56,595 bases of DNA from Prevotella sp. (GTDB taxonomy: Bacteria > Bacteroidota > Bacteroidia > Bacteroidales > Bacteroidaceae): contig JAEAMQ010000085.1 in the NCBI GenBank assembly GCA_016901395.1, positions 1-56,595 on the forward strand. The letters are read 5' to 3'. The notes beneath the pieces are model-generated. The model did no database searches. It saw nothing but the letters and a program-made list of their open reading frames with translations, and had not been told where the DNA came from. Positions 1 to 7,765 of the stretch are shown here, one piece after another (positions within the stretch are counted from its first letter, which is position 1; each line of letters opens with the position of its first letter). A program made the position numbers and the translations under genes.

Positions 1-153
1 TTTGAAAAAACAGTAAAGGGTATTCAGTACAGGGTATCGCTTCTTGTGGTGTGGCTTTTCCTGTGCCATACCTATGGAGTCGGTGCCGATGGCGAACAGG
101 GCATTCACCATAAACATCGACAGAAAAATGCATAGTATTCTCTTGTTTGCCAT
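1..153 (-). CDS. Secreted protein, N-terminal fragment cut by the window edge
   Basis: The reading frame opens with ATG at 153-151 and stays open for 51 codons to the window edge, so only the N-terminus is visible. It begins MANKRILCIFLSMFMVNALFA, a basic start followed by a hydrophobic stretch, which is a classical signal peptide; the mature part starts around IGTDS and is basic (KPHHKKR). The start codon overlaps the stop of the upstream oxidoreductase in a TAATG arrangement, which suggests translational coupling. Family cannot be assigned from 51 residues; an envelope or periplasmic protein is likely. Confidence 0.6.
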   Translation of the reverse strand, partial: MANKRILCIFLSMFMVNALFAIGTDSIGMAQEKPHHKKRYPVLNTLYCFFK

Positions 154-1136
154 TAAAACTTACCTAAGATGCGGTCCATCACCCAGTTGACAGGTGTTGC
201 ACTGATGCTCGTGCAGTCGCATTCTGACTTGCCTTGCAGATGTTCGATGACCGCTCGGATGATCGGAAGCTGAACGTAAACGGGATTGGGTACCTCAATG
301 TCCTGCACACCGTCGCAGGTAACGAGGTGTATCGGCTTATAGGTGAAGACCGAAAAGCGCAGCGAACCCTTGTCGCCCACCACGATAATGCTGTCTTCCT
401 TGGCGCTGTCGTGGCCCACAAAGCACCACGATGCGCTGCCCGGGATGCCGCAGGCGAATAGGTATGACGCGCTGATGGTGTCTTCGGCCTGGTAGAGATG
501 CGCCCGGTTCGTGGGATAACCATGTGCCCGGATGATGATGCCAAAAAGGTCTTGGAGCAGGTCAAGCTGATGGGGAGCGAGGTCGTAGAAGTAGCCGCCG
601 CCCGAGATGTCGGGCTGAAGGCGCCACGGACGGTTGGCTCCCGACTGATAGTCGAGGTCGCGGGGGGGCACCGAAAACTGTATCTGCACATTGAGAATCT
701 TGCCCAGTGTGCCGTCGTTGATAATCTCTTTCACCTTCTGGAAATAAGGCAGATAGCGACGATAATAGGCCACAAAGCAGGGCACGCCGGTCTCTTCGCT
801 GATGCGGTTGATGCGCAGGCAGTCCTCATAGCTGGCCGCCAGCGGTTTCTCGATGTAGCAAGGCTTGCCCGCCCGCATCGACATGATGGCAAAGGTGGCA
901 TGACTTGAGGGGGGCGTGGCGATGTAGATGGCATTCACCTCGGGGTCGTCGATGAGCTGTTGGGCATCGGTATACCACTTCTTGATGTTGTGACGCTCGG
1001 CGTAAGCACGTGTCTTCTCCTCGTTGCGGGCCATGACAGCCTCGACGTGAGAGCCTTCAACCTCGTTGAAAGCAGGCCCCGACTTCTTCTCGGTGACCTC
1101 TCCGCAACCTATAAATCCCCAGCTTATTTCCTTCAT
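153..1136 (-). CDS. Gfo/Idh/MocA family oxidoreductase
   Basis: Predicted NAD(P)-dependent oxidoreductase of about 327 residues, normal for the family. The N-terminal Rossmann fold begins WGFIGCGEVTEKKSGPAF, with the GxGxxx nucleotide-binding turn, and the conserved EKPLA motif lies near residue 97. The C-terminal half is the alpha/beta substrate domain (GGGYFYDLAPHQLDLLQDLFG carries the catalytic-region His). Members oxidise or reduce sugars, inositols and related compounds; the substrate here is unknown. I chose the ATG at 1136 over an in-frame ATG at 1157 because a -7 box at 1155-1162 would place transcription start downstream of 1157. The stop overlaps the next gene (TAATG). Confidence 0.9.
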   Translation of the reverse strand: MKEISWGFIGCGEVTEKKSGPAFNEVEGSHVEAVMARNEEKTRAYAERHNIKKWYTDAQQLIDDPEVNAIYIATPPSSHATFAIMSMRAGKPCYIEKPLAASYEDCLRINRISEETGVPCFVAYYRRYLPYFQKVKEIINDGTLGKILNVQIQFSVPPRDLDYQSGANRPWRLQPDISGGGYFYDLAPHQLDLLQDLFGIIIRAHGYPTNRAHLYQAEDTISASYLFACGIPGSASWCFVGHDSAKEDSIIVVGDKGSLRFSVFTYKPIHLVTCDGVQDIEVPNPVYVQLPIIRAVIEHLQGKSECDCTSISATPVNWVMDRILGKF

Positions 1137-1154
1137 AATTGTTCGTGTTTGATG

Positions 1155-1162
1155 CAAAGTTA
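1155..1162 (-). promoter_or_regulatory. -7 promoter box for the oxidoreductase gene
   Basis: On the minus strand the sequence TAACTTTG matches the Bacteroidota -7 consensus TAnnTTTG and lies about 19 bases before the chosen ATG. A TTG lies about 17 bases further upstream as a possible weak -33 element. Its position decides the start codon of the downstream gene. Confidence 0.5.
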
Positions 1163-1300
1163 CTAAAAACTCGTAAAACCAATGAATGGTTTTCCGATTT
1201 TATATGATGATTTTGGCTATCATGGCGGGCCAGTATCCCCATTTGTAGGTATTATTTGCGATTAGTCGTTAAATCTCAACTATTTGCCTTATTTTCTTTG

Positions 1301-1308
1301 TACCTTTG
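1301..1308 (+). promoter_or_regulatory. -7 promoter box for feoAB
   Basis: TACCTTTG matches TAnnTTTG, 21 bases before the feoAB ATG at 1330. A TTTG at 1283-1286 is too close for the usual 19-21 base spacing, so the -33 element is not clear. The box argues against the in-frame TTG at 1306 as a start. Confidence 0.5.
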
Positions 1309-1329
1309 CAGCCCAATAGGTTTTCTCAC

Positions 1330-3837
1330 ATGAAGTTGTCAGAATTACATACAGGTCAAAGCGGTGTTATCGTCAAGGTGACTGGTCACGGAGGGTTTCG
1401 CAAACGCATTGTCGAGATGGGATTTATCAAGGGCAAGAAGGTCGAAGTGCTGCTCAACGCCCCTCTCAAGGATCCCGTGAAATATAAAATCATGGGGTAT
1501 GAGGTGAGTCTCAGACACTCCGAGGCCGACATGATAGAGGTCATCACACAGGAAGAAGCCCGTCGACTCCGCAAAAACGAGAAGCCAGGCGAGGCCGTCA
1601 GCATGGAAGACCTGACATTGGACGACAATTTCGACCCCACCTCAGACACCACTCCAAACACCGCCGCCGACCCCATGAGCGAGGAGCAGCTGCAGGAAGC
1701 GGCCATGAACAAGCGCCGCGTCATCAACGTGGCCTTGGTGGGCAACCCCAATTGCGGCAAGACTTCGCTGTTCAATTTTGTCTCGGGCGCTCATGAGAAC
1801 GTGGGCAACTACTCGGGCGTGACCGTCGATGCCAAGGAGGGCCACGTGGAGTGGGGAGGCTATCGGTTTAATCTCGTAGACCTTCCCGGCACTTATTCGC
1901 TCTCGGCCTACTCGCCGGAGGAACTGTATGTGAGGAAGCAGTTGGTGGAAAAATCACCCGACATTGTCATCAATGTAATCGACACGTCGAACATCGAGCG
2001 CAATCTCTACCTCACCACGCAGCTCATCGACATGCACGTGCGGATGGTGGTGGCGCTGAATATGTACGACGAGACACGCAAACGCGGTGACCATGTGGAC
2101 TATGCCAAGCTCTCGGAGCTGTTTGGTGTGCCTATGGTGCCGACCGTGTTCAAGTCGGGCGAAGGGGTCGACGACCTTTTCCGCATGGTGGTAAAGACCT
2201 ACGAGGGCATCGAGGACAAGGAGCCGTCGTTCCGTCATATCCATATCAACCACGGACACGAGATAGAAAACGGCATCGCCGACATACAGGAACACCTCAA
2301 GCAGGAAAGCCATCTGCGCGAGTATTACTCCACCCGTTATCTGGCCATCAAACTGCTGGAATACGACCGCGATGTGGAAAACTACATCCGGCGGCTGCCC
2401 GATGCCGATGAGATCTTGCACCATCGAGACATCACCGCCCACCGCGTGATGGAGGAAACCAAGACCGATCTCGAAACGTCGATTATGGATGCGAAGTATG
2501 GTTTCATACACGGCGCGCTCAAAGAAGCTGAATATCAGCCCGGCAGCAAGGCCGACACTTATCGCATCACCCATCTTCTCGACCGCATACTGACCAATCG
2601 GCTGGTGGGGTTCCCCATCTTTATCATTGTGCTGTGTGTCATGTTTTTCACCACGTTCTCGCTCGGAGCCTATCCCATGGACTGGATAGATATGCTCGTG
2701 GCATGGCTCGGAGAGATGGTGGGACAATACCTGCCCGACGGTCCGGTGAAGGCCATGCTCGTAGACGGAATACTCGGCGGTGTAGGCTCGGTGGTCGTTT
2801 TCCTGCCCCAAATCCTCATTCTCTATTTCTTTATCTCGTTTATGGAAGACTCCGGATACATGTCGCGCGCGGCATTTATCATGGATAAGCTCATGCACAA
2901 GATAGGCTTGCACGGCAAATCGTTTATCCCCCTTATCATGGGTTTCGGCTGCAACGTGCCCGCCATCATGGCCACCCGCACCATCGAGAGCCGCCGTTCG
3001 CGTCTGGTCACGATGCTCATTCTGCCGCTTATGAGTTGCGAGGCGCGCATCCCCATTTATATCATGATCGTGGGAACCTTCTTCGGTCTGCGTGTGCAGT
3101 GGCTCGTGATGCTCTCGCTTTACATGATAGGCATCCTCATTGCCATGCTTATCAGCAAGGGACTCACGAAGTCGATACTCCGCGGTGAGGACGTGCCTTT
3201 CGTGATGGAGCTGCCGCCCTACCGCTTTCCCACGGCCAAAGCGCTGTTCCGCCACACCTGGGAGAAGGGCAAACAGTATCTCAAGAAGATGGGTGGCATC
3301 ATCCTCGTGGCCAGCATCATCGTGTGGGGATTGGGCTATTTCCCCCACGACGAAAATCTGACGCAGCAGCAACAACAGGAGCAGAGCTTCATCGGGCGCA
3401 TCGGCAAAACCGTGGAACCCGTGTTCCGTCCGCAGGGATTTAACTGGAAACTTGACGTGGGCCTGCTGGCCGGCGTGGGTGCCAAGGAGATTGTGGCCTC
3501 CACGCTTGGTGTGCTCTATGCCAACGACGACAGTTTTGCCGATGGCGACAACAATGCCAACAGCAGCAAATACCACCGCCTGCACGAGCATATCGCGAGC
3601 GATCTGGCTACGATAAACCATGTGCCGCAGTCCAAAATAGAGCCGATGGCTACGCTCACGGCCTACTGTTTCCTGCTCTTTGTGTTGCTCTATTTCCCCT
3701 GCGTGGCCACCATTGCGGCCATCAAGGAGGAGACCGGTTCGTGGCGATGGGCAGGTTTTGCGGCTGTCTATACCACGGTCTTGGCCTGGATGGTGTCGGC
3801 CGTGGTCTATCAGGTGGGCAGCTTACTCATTTTGTAA
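1330..3837 (+). CDS. feoB: Ferrous iron transporter, FeoA-FeoB fusion
   Basis: GTP-dependent Fe(II) importer of the inner membrane, 835 residues. Residues 1-75 (KLSELHTGQSGVIVKV...) are a FeoA/SH3-like domain, which in many bacteria is a separate protein. An acidic linker follows, then the FeoB G domain: G1 GNPNCGKT at 138-145, G3 DLPG at 184-187, G4 NMYD at 244-247. From about residue 420 there are multiple membrane helices, including the Gate regions with the conserved GFGCNVPA and MSCEARIP segments, consistent with a complete permease. FeoA-FeoB fusions are common in Bacteroidota. No iron-responsive operator was identified. The start is the ATG just downstream of the -7 box. Confidence 0.96.
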   Translation: MKLSELHTGQSGVIVKVTGHGGFRKRIVEMGFIKGKKVEVLLNAPLKDPVKYKIMGYEVSLRHSEADMIEVITQEEARRLRKNEKPGEAVSMEDLTLDDNFDPTSDTTPNTAADPMSEEQLQEAAMNKRRVINVALVGNPNCGKTSLFNFVSGAHENVGNYSGVTVDAKEGHVEWGGYRFNLVDLPGTYSLSAYSPEELYVRKQLVEKSPDIVINVIDTSNIERNLYLTTQLIDMHVRMVVALNMYDETRKRGDHVDYAKLSELFGVPMVPTVFKSGEGVDDLFRMVVKTYEGIEDKEPSFRHIHINHGHEIENGIADIQEHLKQESHLREYYSTRYLAIKLLEYDRDVENYIRRLPDADEILHHRDITAHRVMEETKTDLETSIMDAKYGFIHGALKEAEYQPGSKADTYRITHLLDRILTNRLVGFPIFIIVLCVMFFTTFSLGAYPMDWIDMLVAWLGEMVGQYLPDGPVKAMLVDGILGGVGSVVVFLPQILILYFFISFMEDSGYMSRAAFIMDKLMHKIGLHGKSFIPLIMGFGCNVPAIMATRTIESRRSRLVTMLILPLMSCEARIPIYIMIVGTFFGLRVQWLVMLSLYMIGILIAMLISKGLTKSILRGEDVPFVMELPPYRFPTAKALFRHTWEKGKQYLKKMGGIILVASIIVWGLGYFPHDENLTQQQQQEQSFIGRIGKTVEPVFRPQGFNWKLDVGLLAGVGAKEIVASTLGVLYANDDSFADGDNNANSSKYHRLHEHIASDLATINHVPQSKIEPMATLTAYCFLLFVLLYFPCVATIAAIKEETGSWRWAGFAAVYTTVLAWMVSAVVYQVGSLLIL

Positions 3838-4128
3838 GTCCGCCCGTCTTGGTTTGGCGCGAAGGCCTTTCTGTTTTCCTATTACTCCAATACCTCTTTC
3901 CCTTTTCTGCCAAATTATTTGCAGAAAGGGGTAGTAGATATTGTTTTTTGTTCTAAAAGAATGAATATGCAGCGTTGTTGCATATCCTTTCAAGGCTCAT
4001 TTTGGTGCAATCTCGCCGTTGTATCAAGGTGAACCGGTGATGATGGAGTGGAGGTGGAAATATTTGATAATCAGGTTTTTGCCGCGCCTTCTGCCTGTTC
4101 CTAAAACCATTACAACGGAATGGCTTTA

Positions 4129-4216
4129 CGATTAGGTACTAATCGCACGACGATTAGATAGTTATCGCGATGCGATTCGATAGTATTCGTGAGACGATTA
4201 GATAGTTATCGCAACC
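4129..4216 (+). repeat. 22-bp tandem palindromic repeat array, locus 1 (4 units)
   Basis: Four head-to-tail 22-base units at 4129-4150, 4151-4172, 4173-4194 and 4195-4216. Each begins CGATT(A/C)GRTA and has an inverse ATCG-type half, so units are imperfect palindromes; the first, CGATTAGGTACTAATCG, has perfect 7-base arms around GTA. Five variable bases separate the palindromes. The array lies in the 647-base gap between feoAB and the TonB-dependent receptor gene. The same family recurs at 17106, 26834 and 38183. The rest of this gap shows no gene. Confidence 0.85.
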
Positions 4217-4415
4217 CCGTCTCATTCTTGTAGTTTCACACCCTCTGTTTTCTCTCCTTTAGTTGCATGATTATTCATCGGGAAACAGATGGCTGAAGTG
4301 TGTTTTTTCCGTTTTTCCCCTCCCCTTTATCCCCTTCCTTTTTTTGTTGCAATATAAATTACAACGAATCGCATAAATTTAACAAGTTAGTAACATTATA
4401 TCGAAACTTTTTACT

Positions 4416-4423
4416 TAATTTTG
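4416..4423 (+). promoter_or_regulatory. -7 promoter box for the TonB-dependent receptor gene
   Basis: TAATTTTG matches TAnnTTTG, 61 bases before the receptor ATG. It would give a leader of roughly 55 bases that carries the G5/C5 hairpin at 4442-4454. No good -33 TTTG at 19-21 bases is seen. Confidence 0.45.
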
Positions 4424-4441
4424 CACTTGAAAGGTATAAAC

Positions 4442-4454
4442 GGGGGTTACCCCC
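4442..4454 (+). promoter_or_regulatory. Leader hairpin GGGGG-TTA-CCCCC
   Basis: A perfect five-base-pair G:C stem with a three-base loop lies in the predicted 5' leader of the receptor gene, followed by an AU-rich stretch up to the start codon. There is no T run directly after it, so it is not a standard terminator; it could stabilise the leader or take part in control. Function is inferred only from position. Confidence 0.4.
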
Positions 4455-4484
4455 ATTGTTTTTAATTTAAATTTTATTAATCTT

Positions 4485-7400
4485 ATGCAGAAAAGATTGT
4501 TCTTTCTGATGGCAATGGTATTGATGTTCACGACATCTATCATGGCTCAGATCACAACTTCCGGTATTAGTGGAAAGGTAACTGCAGATGGAGAAAACGT
4601 GATTGGTGCGACCGTCGAGGCCGTACACACGCCTTCCGGCACACGTTATACCGCAGTTTCCAACGAGAAGGGTATGTTCGCTATCAACGGTATGCGCGTC
4701 GGCGGACCCTACGAGGTGAAGATTTCCTACATTGGTTATGAAACCAAGGTGGTGAAAAACATCTCGCTACAGTTGGCCGAGACCTATAACCTGAATACCT
4801 CTCTCTCTGAGGATGCCCAGCAATTGGGCGAAGTAGTGGTAGCAGCCAAGGCTACGAAGTTTACGACGGAGAAGACCGGCGCCTCTACCAACATATCCAA
4901 TCAGCAGATTGTCAATACGCCTACCGTGAACCGTAGCATCACCGACGTGACCCGTCTGTCTCCCTATGGCGGCAACGGCATGAGCTTCGCAGGTGTGGAC
5001 GGACGTACCGCCAACTTCACAGTCGACGGTGCCAACTTCAACAACAACTTCGGTTTGAGCGACAAGCTGCCCGGTGGTGGCAATCCTATCTCGCTCGATG
5101 CTATCGAAGAGTTGCAGGTGGTGGTAGCCCCCTACGATGTTCGGCAGACCAACTTCATCGGCGGTGGTGTGAATGCCATCACGAAGTCGGGTACCAACAC
5201 CTTCAAGGGTAGTGCTTATATCTATCATCAGAACGAGAATATGCGTGGCGATGCCATCGATCGCGTGCAGATCACCGGTGCCCGCGACAAGGACCAGAGC
5301 ACCACTTACGGCTTCACCCTCGGTGGCCCGATCATCAAGAACAAGCTGTTCTTCTTTGTCAATGGTGAGATGCAGAAGACTCCTACCGTGGTAAACCGCT
5401 GGCGTGCATCAGAGGACGGCGTGTCCGACGAGACCAATTATATCTCCCGCACCACGCTCAGCGATATGCAGACGGTGTCTGATTATGTGAAAAGCAAATA
5501 CGGCTACGACACCGGTTCCTATACCAATTTCCCTGCAGACGAGAACAACTATAAGATTTTGGCACGCATGGACTGGAACATCAGCACCATGCACCACCTT
5601 GCCCTGCGCTACAACTACACCAAGAACCGCACCTGGTTCTCGCCCAACTCTTCTTCGATGGATGGTGGCACACGTATGACCGAAGCCCGTATGTCTAAGG
5701 CTTCGATGTCTTACGCCAACTCAATGTATGCGATGGACAACCTCGTTCATTCGTTCTCATTTGATTTGAACAGCCGTCTGACAGACATGCTCTCCAACCA
5801 GTTCCTCGCTACTTATTCAGTGTTGAACGACCTGCGTGCCAGCAATTCAGACGAATTCCCCTTTATCGACATCTTGAAAGACGGTCAGGCTTACCTGTCA
5901 TTGGGTTACGAATTGTTCACCTGGAACAATGCCGTACATAATAAGGTGTGGAACGTGAAGGATGAGTTGACCTATTACATGGGTGCCCACAAGTTTATCG
6001 GCGGTCTCGCATACGAATACAAAATGGCCGACAACCAGTATATGCGCAACGGAACAGGCTATTATCGCTACACCAGCCTTGATGACTTCCTTAACGGAGC
6101 TGAGCCTGAAATTGTCAACCTGACCTACGGTTACAATGGGGAGACCAGCCCTGCCGCACGTGTCCGCACCAACAAGATTGGCGTTTATGGTCAGGACGAG
6201 TGGTCTGTCAACCAGAATTTCAAACTCACCTACGGCATCCGCATCGATGGATTATTCTTCAACAACAGCGACCTGATGACCAACAAGGCCATCTATGACC
6301 TCGATTATGACGGTCGTCATATCGACACTGGTAAGTGGCCTTCTGCCAATCTCATCTTCTCGCCCCGCGTAGGATTTACCTGGGACGTGCTCGGCGACAA
6401 GAGCCTGAAGGTGCGTGGCGGTTCGGGTCTCTTCGCAGGAAACCTTCCTCTGGTATTCTTCACCAACATGCCGACCAACAGCGGTATGGTGCAGTATCAG
6501 GCACAGATCAATGCCAGCAATGCGGCAAAGAATGGATTTGACATGAGTGAGTTTGCCGGCGGTCTTGTGACCGATGCCAATGGACGTGCCACGGCAGCAG
6601 CTCTGTTGGACAAGCTGGCCTCTCTCGGCTACCCCACTACCATCACTCCTGAGGACGGAACACTGCCTTCTGCCATCGCTGCCGTAGACTCTAAGTTCAA
6701 GATGCCGCAGGTTTGGAAGACCTCTCTGGCCGTAGACTATGCGCTGCCCGTATCGTTCCCCTTCACTGTTACGGTGGAAGGCATCTTCAACAAGACCGTC
6801 AATGGTGTGTCTATCTCTGATTGGAGCATCCCCAATGTGGGTGGATTCTCCCGTTTCAACGGCGTGGACAACCGTCCTATCTTCCCTTCTGGCTTCCGCA
6901 CCAATACCAAGGCATTCGTTCTGGAGAACACCAGCCGTGGCTATGGATGGTCTACCAACATCGAGTTGAACGCCCGTCCTACGGATTGGCTCACCCTGAC
7001 CGCTGCCTATACCCACACTGTGAACAAGGAGGTTACGGGTATGCCGGGTTCCAATGCGGAGTCTGCCTTCACCTATGTACCTACTGTTGAAGGTCCCAAC
7101 AACATCAAACTGCACAACTCGCAGTATGTCACTCCCGATCGTTTCATTGCTTCTCTCACCACCCATGACAAGAGCGGCAGCCACTATAGCTTGATCTACG
7201 AGGCTTGGCGCGGTGGTTACAACTACTCTTACATGACCGTAAACGACATGAACGGCGACGGCTACAACTATGATGCCCTCTATATTCCGACCGATCAGCA
7301 GGTGGCTGACAATCAGTTCCGCTTCGTGTCTGAAGATGATAAGACCCGATTTATGGATTATGTGCATGCCAACAGCTACCTGAAGAATCATCAGGGCGAG

Positions 7401-7748
7401 TATGCCGAGGCCTACAGCGTCTATTCTCCTTGGGTTCACCGCATCGACTTCAGCTACAAGCACGACTTCAAGCTCAATGTGGGCAAGACCAAGCACGGTC
7501 TCCAGCTCAGCCTCGATGTGAAGAACTTGATGAACCTTTTCAACTCCAGCTGGGGTGTGGCCAAGTATCTCAATCCCGAGATTGGCACCGACCCGCGCGT
7601 CCTGAAGTATGAGGGCGTTGACGCAGAGGGCTATGCCACCTTCTCGACACCATCTTCTATCAGCGGCAGTACTAAGACTTTCGTGCCCTATCACTCCATT
7701 GGCCAGTGCTGGTATGCGTCGATTGGTATCAAGTATATGTTCAACTAA
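4485..7748 (+). CDS. TonB-dependent receptor, Oar-like, with carboxypeptidase-regulatory-like domain
   Basis: Outer-membrane active transporter of 1087 residues. A signal peptide ends at about residue 21 (SIMA-QITTS). Residues about 27-105 form a carboxypeptidase-regulatory-like beta-sandwich (ISGKVTADGENVIGATVEA), the plug domain follows (LDAIEELQVVVAPYDVRQ near residue 210), and the rest is the beta-barrel ending in an aromatic residue region (KYMFN). It resembles Oar-type receptors rather than SusC: no SusD gene follows, and the next gene encodes a BACON/OB lipoprotein 17 bases downstream, so the two are probably co-transcribed. The ligand cannot be deduced. Energy would come from TonB-ExbBD encoded elsewhere. 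Confidence 0.92.
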   Translation: MQKRLFFLMAMVLMFTTSIMAQITTSGISGKVTADGENVIGATVEAVHTPSGTRYTAVSNEKGMFAINGMRVGGPYEVKISYIGYETKVVKNISLQLAETYNLNTSLSEDAQQLGEVVVAAKATKFTTEKTGASTNISNQQIVNTPTVNRSITDVTRLSPYGGNGMSFAGVDGRTANFTVDGANFNNNFGLSDKLPGGGNPISLDAIEELQVVVAPYDVRQTNFIGGGVNAITKSGTNTFKGSAYIYHQNENMRGDAIDRVQITGARDKDQSTTYGFTLGGPIIKNKLFFFVNGEMQKTPTVVNRWRASEDGVSDETNYISRTTLSDMQTVSDYVKSKYGYDTGSYTNFPADENNYKILARMDWNISTMHHLALRYNYTKNRTWFSPNSSSMDGGTRMTEARMSKASMSYANSMYAMDNLVHSFSFDLNSRLTDMLSNQFLATYSVLNDLRASNSDEFPFIDILKDGQAYLSLGYELFTWNNAVHNKVWNVKDELTYYMGAHKFIGGLAYEYKMADNQYMRNGTGYYRYTSLDDFLNGAEPEIVNLTYGYNGETSPAARVRTNKIGVYGQDEWSVNQNFKLTYGIRIDGLFFNNSDLMTNKAIYDLDYDGRHIDTGKWPSANLIFSPRVGFTWDVLGDKSLKVRGGSGLFAGNLPLVFFTNMPTNSGMVQYQAQINASNAAKNGFDMSEFAGGLVTDANGRATAAALLDKLASLGYPTTITPEDGTLPSAIAAVDSKFKMPQVWKTSLAVDYALPVSFPFTVTVEGIFNKTVNGVSISDWSIPNVGGFSRFNGVDNRPIFPSGFRTNTKAFVLENTSRGYGWSTNIELNARPTDWLTLTAAYTHTVNKEVTGMPGSNAESAFTYVPTVEGPNNIKLHNSQYVTPDRFIASLTTHDKSGSHYSLIYEAWRGGYNYSYMTVNDMNGDGYNYDALYIPTDQQVADNQFRFVSEDDKTRFMDYVHANSYLKNHQGEYAEAYSVYSPWVHRIDFSYKHDFKLNVGKTKHGLQLSLDVKNLMNLFNSSWGVAKYLNPEIGTDPRVLKYEGVDAEGYATFSTPSSISGSTKTFVPYHSIGQCWYASIGIKYMFN

Positions 7749-7765
7749 TTTAATGTCAAGACAAT

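Noticed and set aside
1256..1276. A lone 22-bp-array unit (CGATTAGTCGTTAAATC) upstream of feoAB
   Set aside because: Only one half resembles the motif and there is no tandem neighbour, so it cannot be told from chance.
1954..3621. Open frame of 555 codons antisense to feoAB
   Set aside because: It lies wholly inside a certain gene, is rich in His/Glu/Arg as expected for the complementary frame of a high-GC-third-position gene, and matches no family. The same holds for the long frames opposite clpC (17618-19171), the YidE-type gene (9975-11600), the symporter (45561-47249) and tkt (53771-55186).
4129..4216. CRISPR array
   Set aside because: Units are directly adjacent with a 22-base period and only about five variable bases between palindromes; there are no 25-40 base spacers and no cas genes in the window.
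4485..7748. SusC of a polysaccharide utilisation locus
   Set aside because: No SusD-type gene follows and the plug and barrel resemble Oar-type receptors; the next gene is a BACON/OB lipoprotein.
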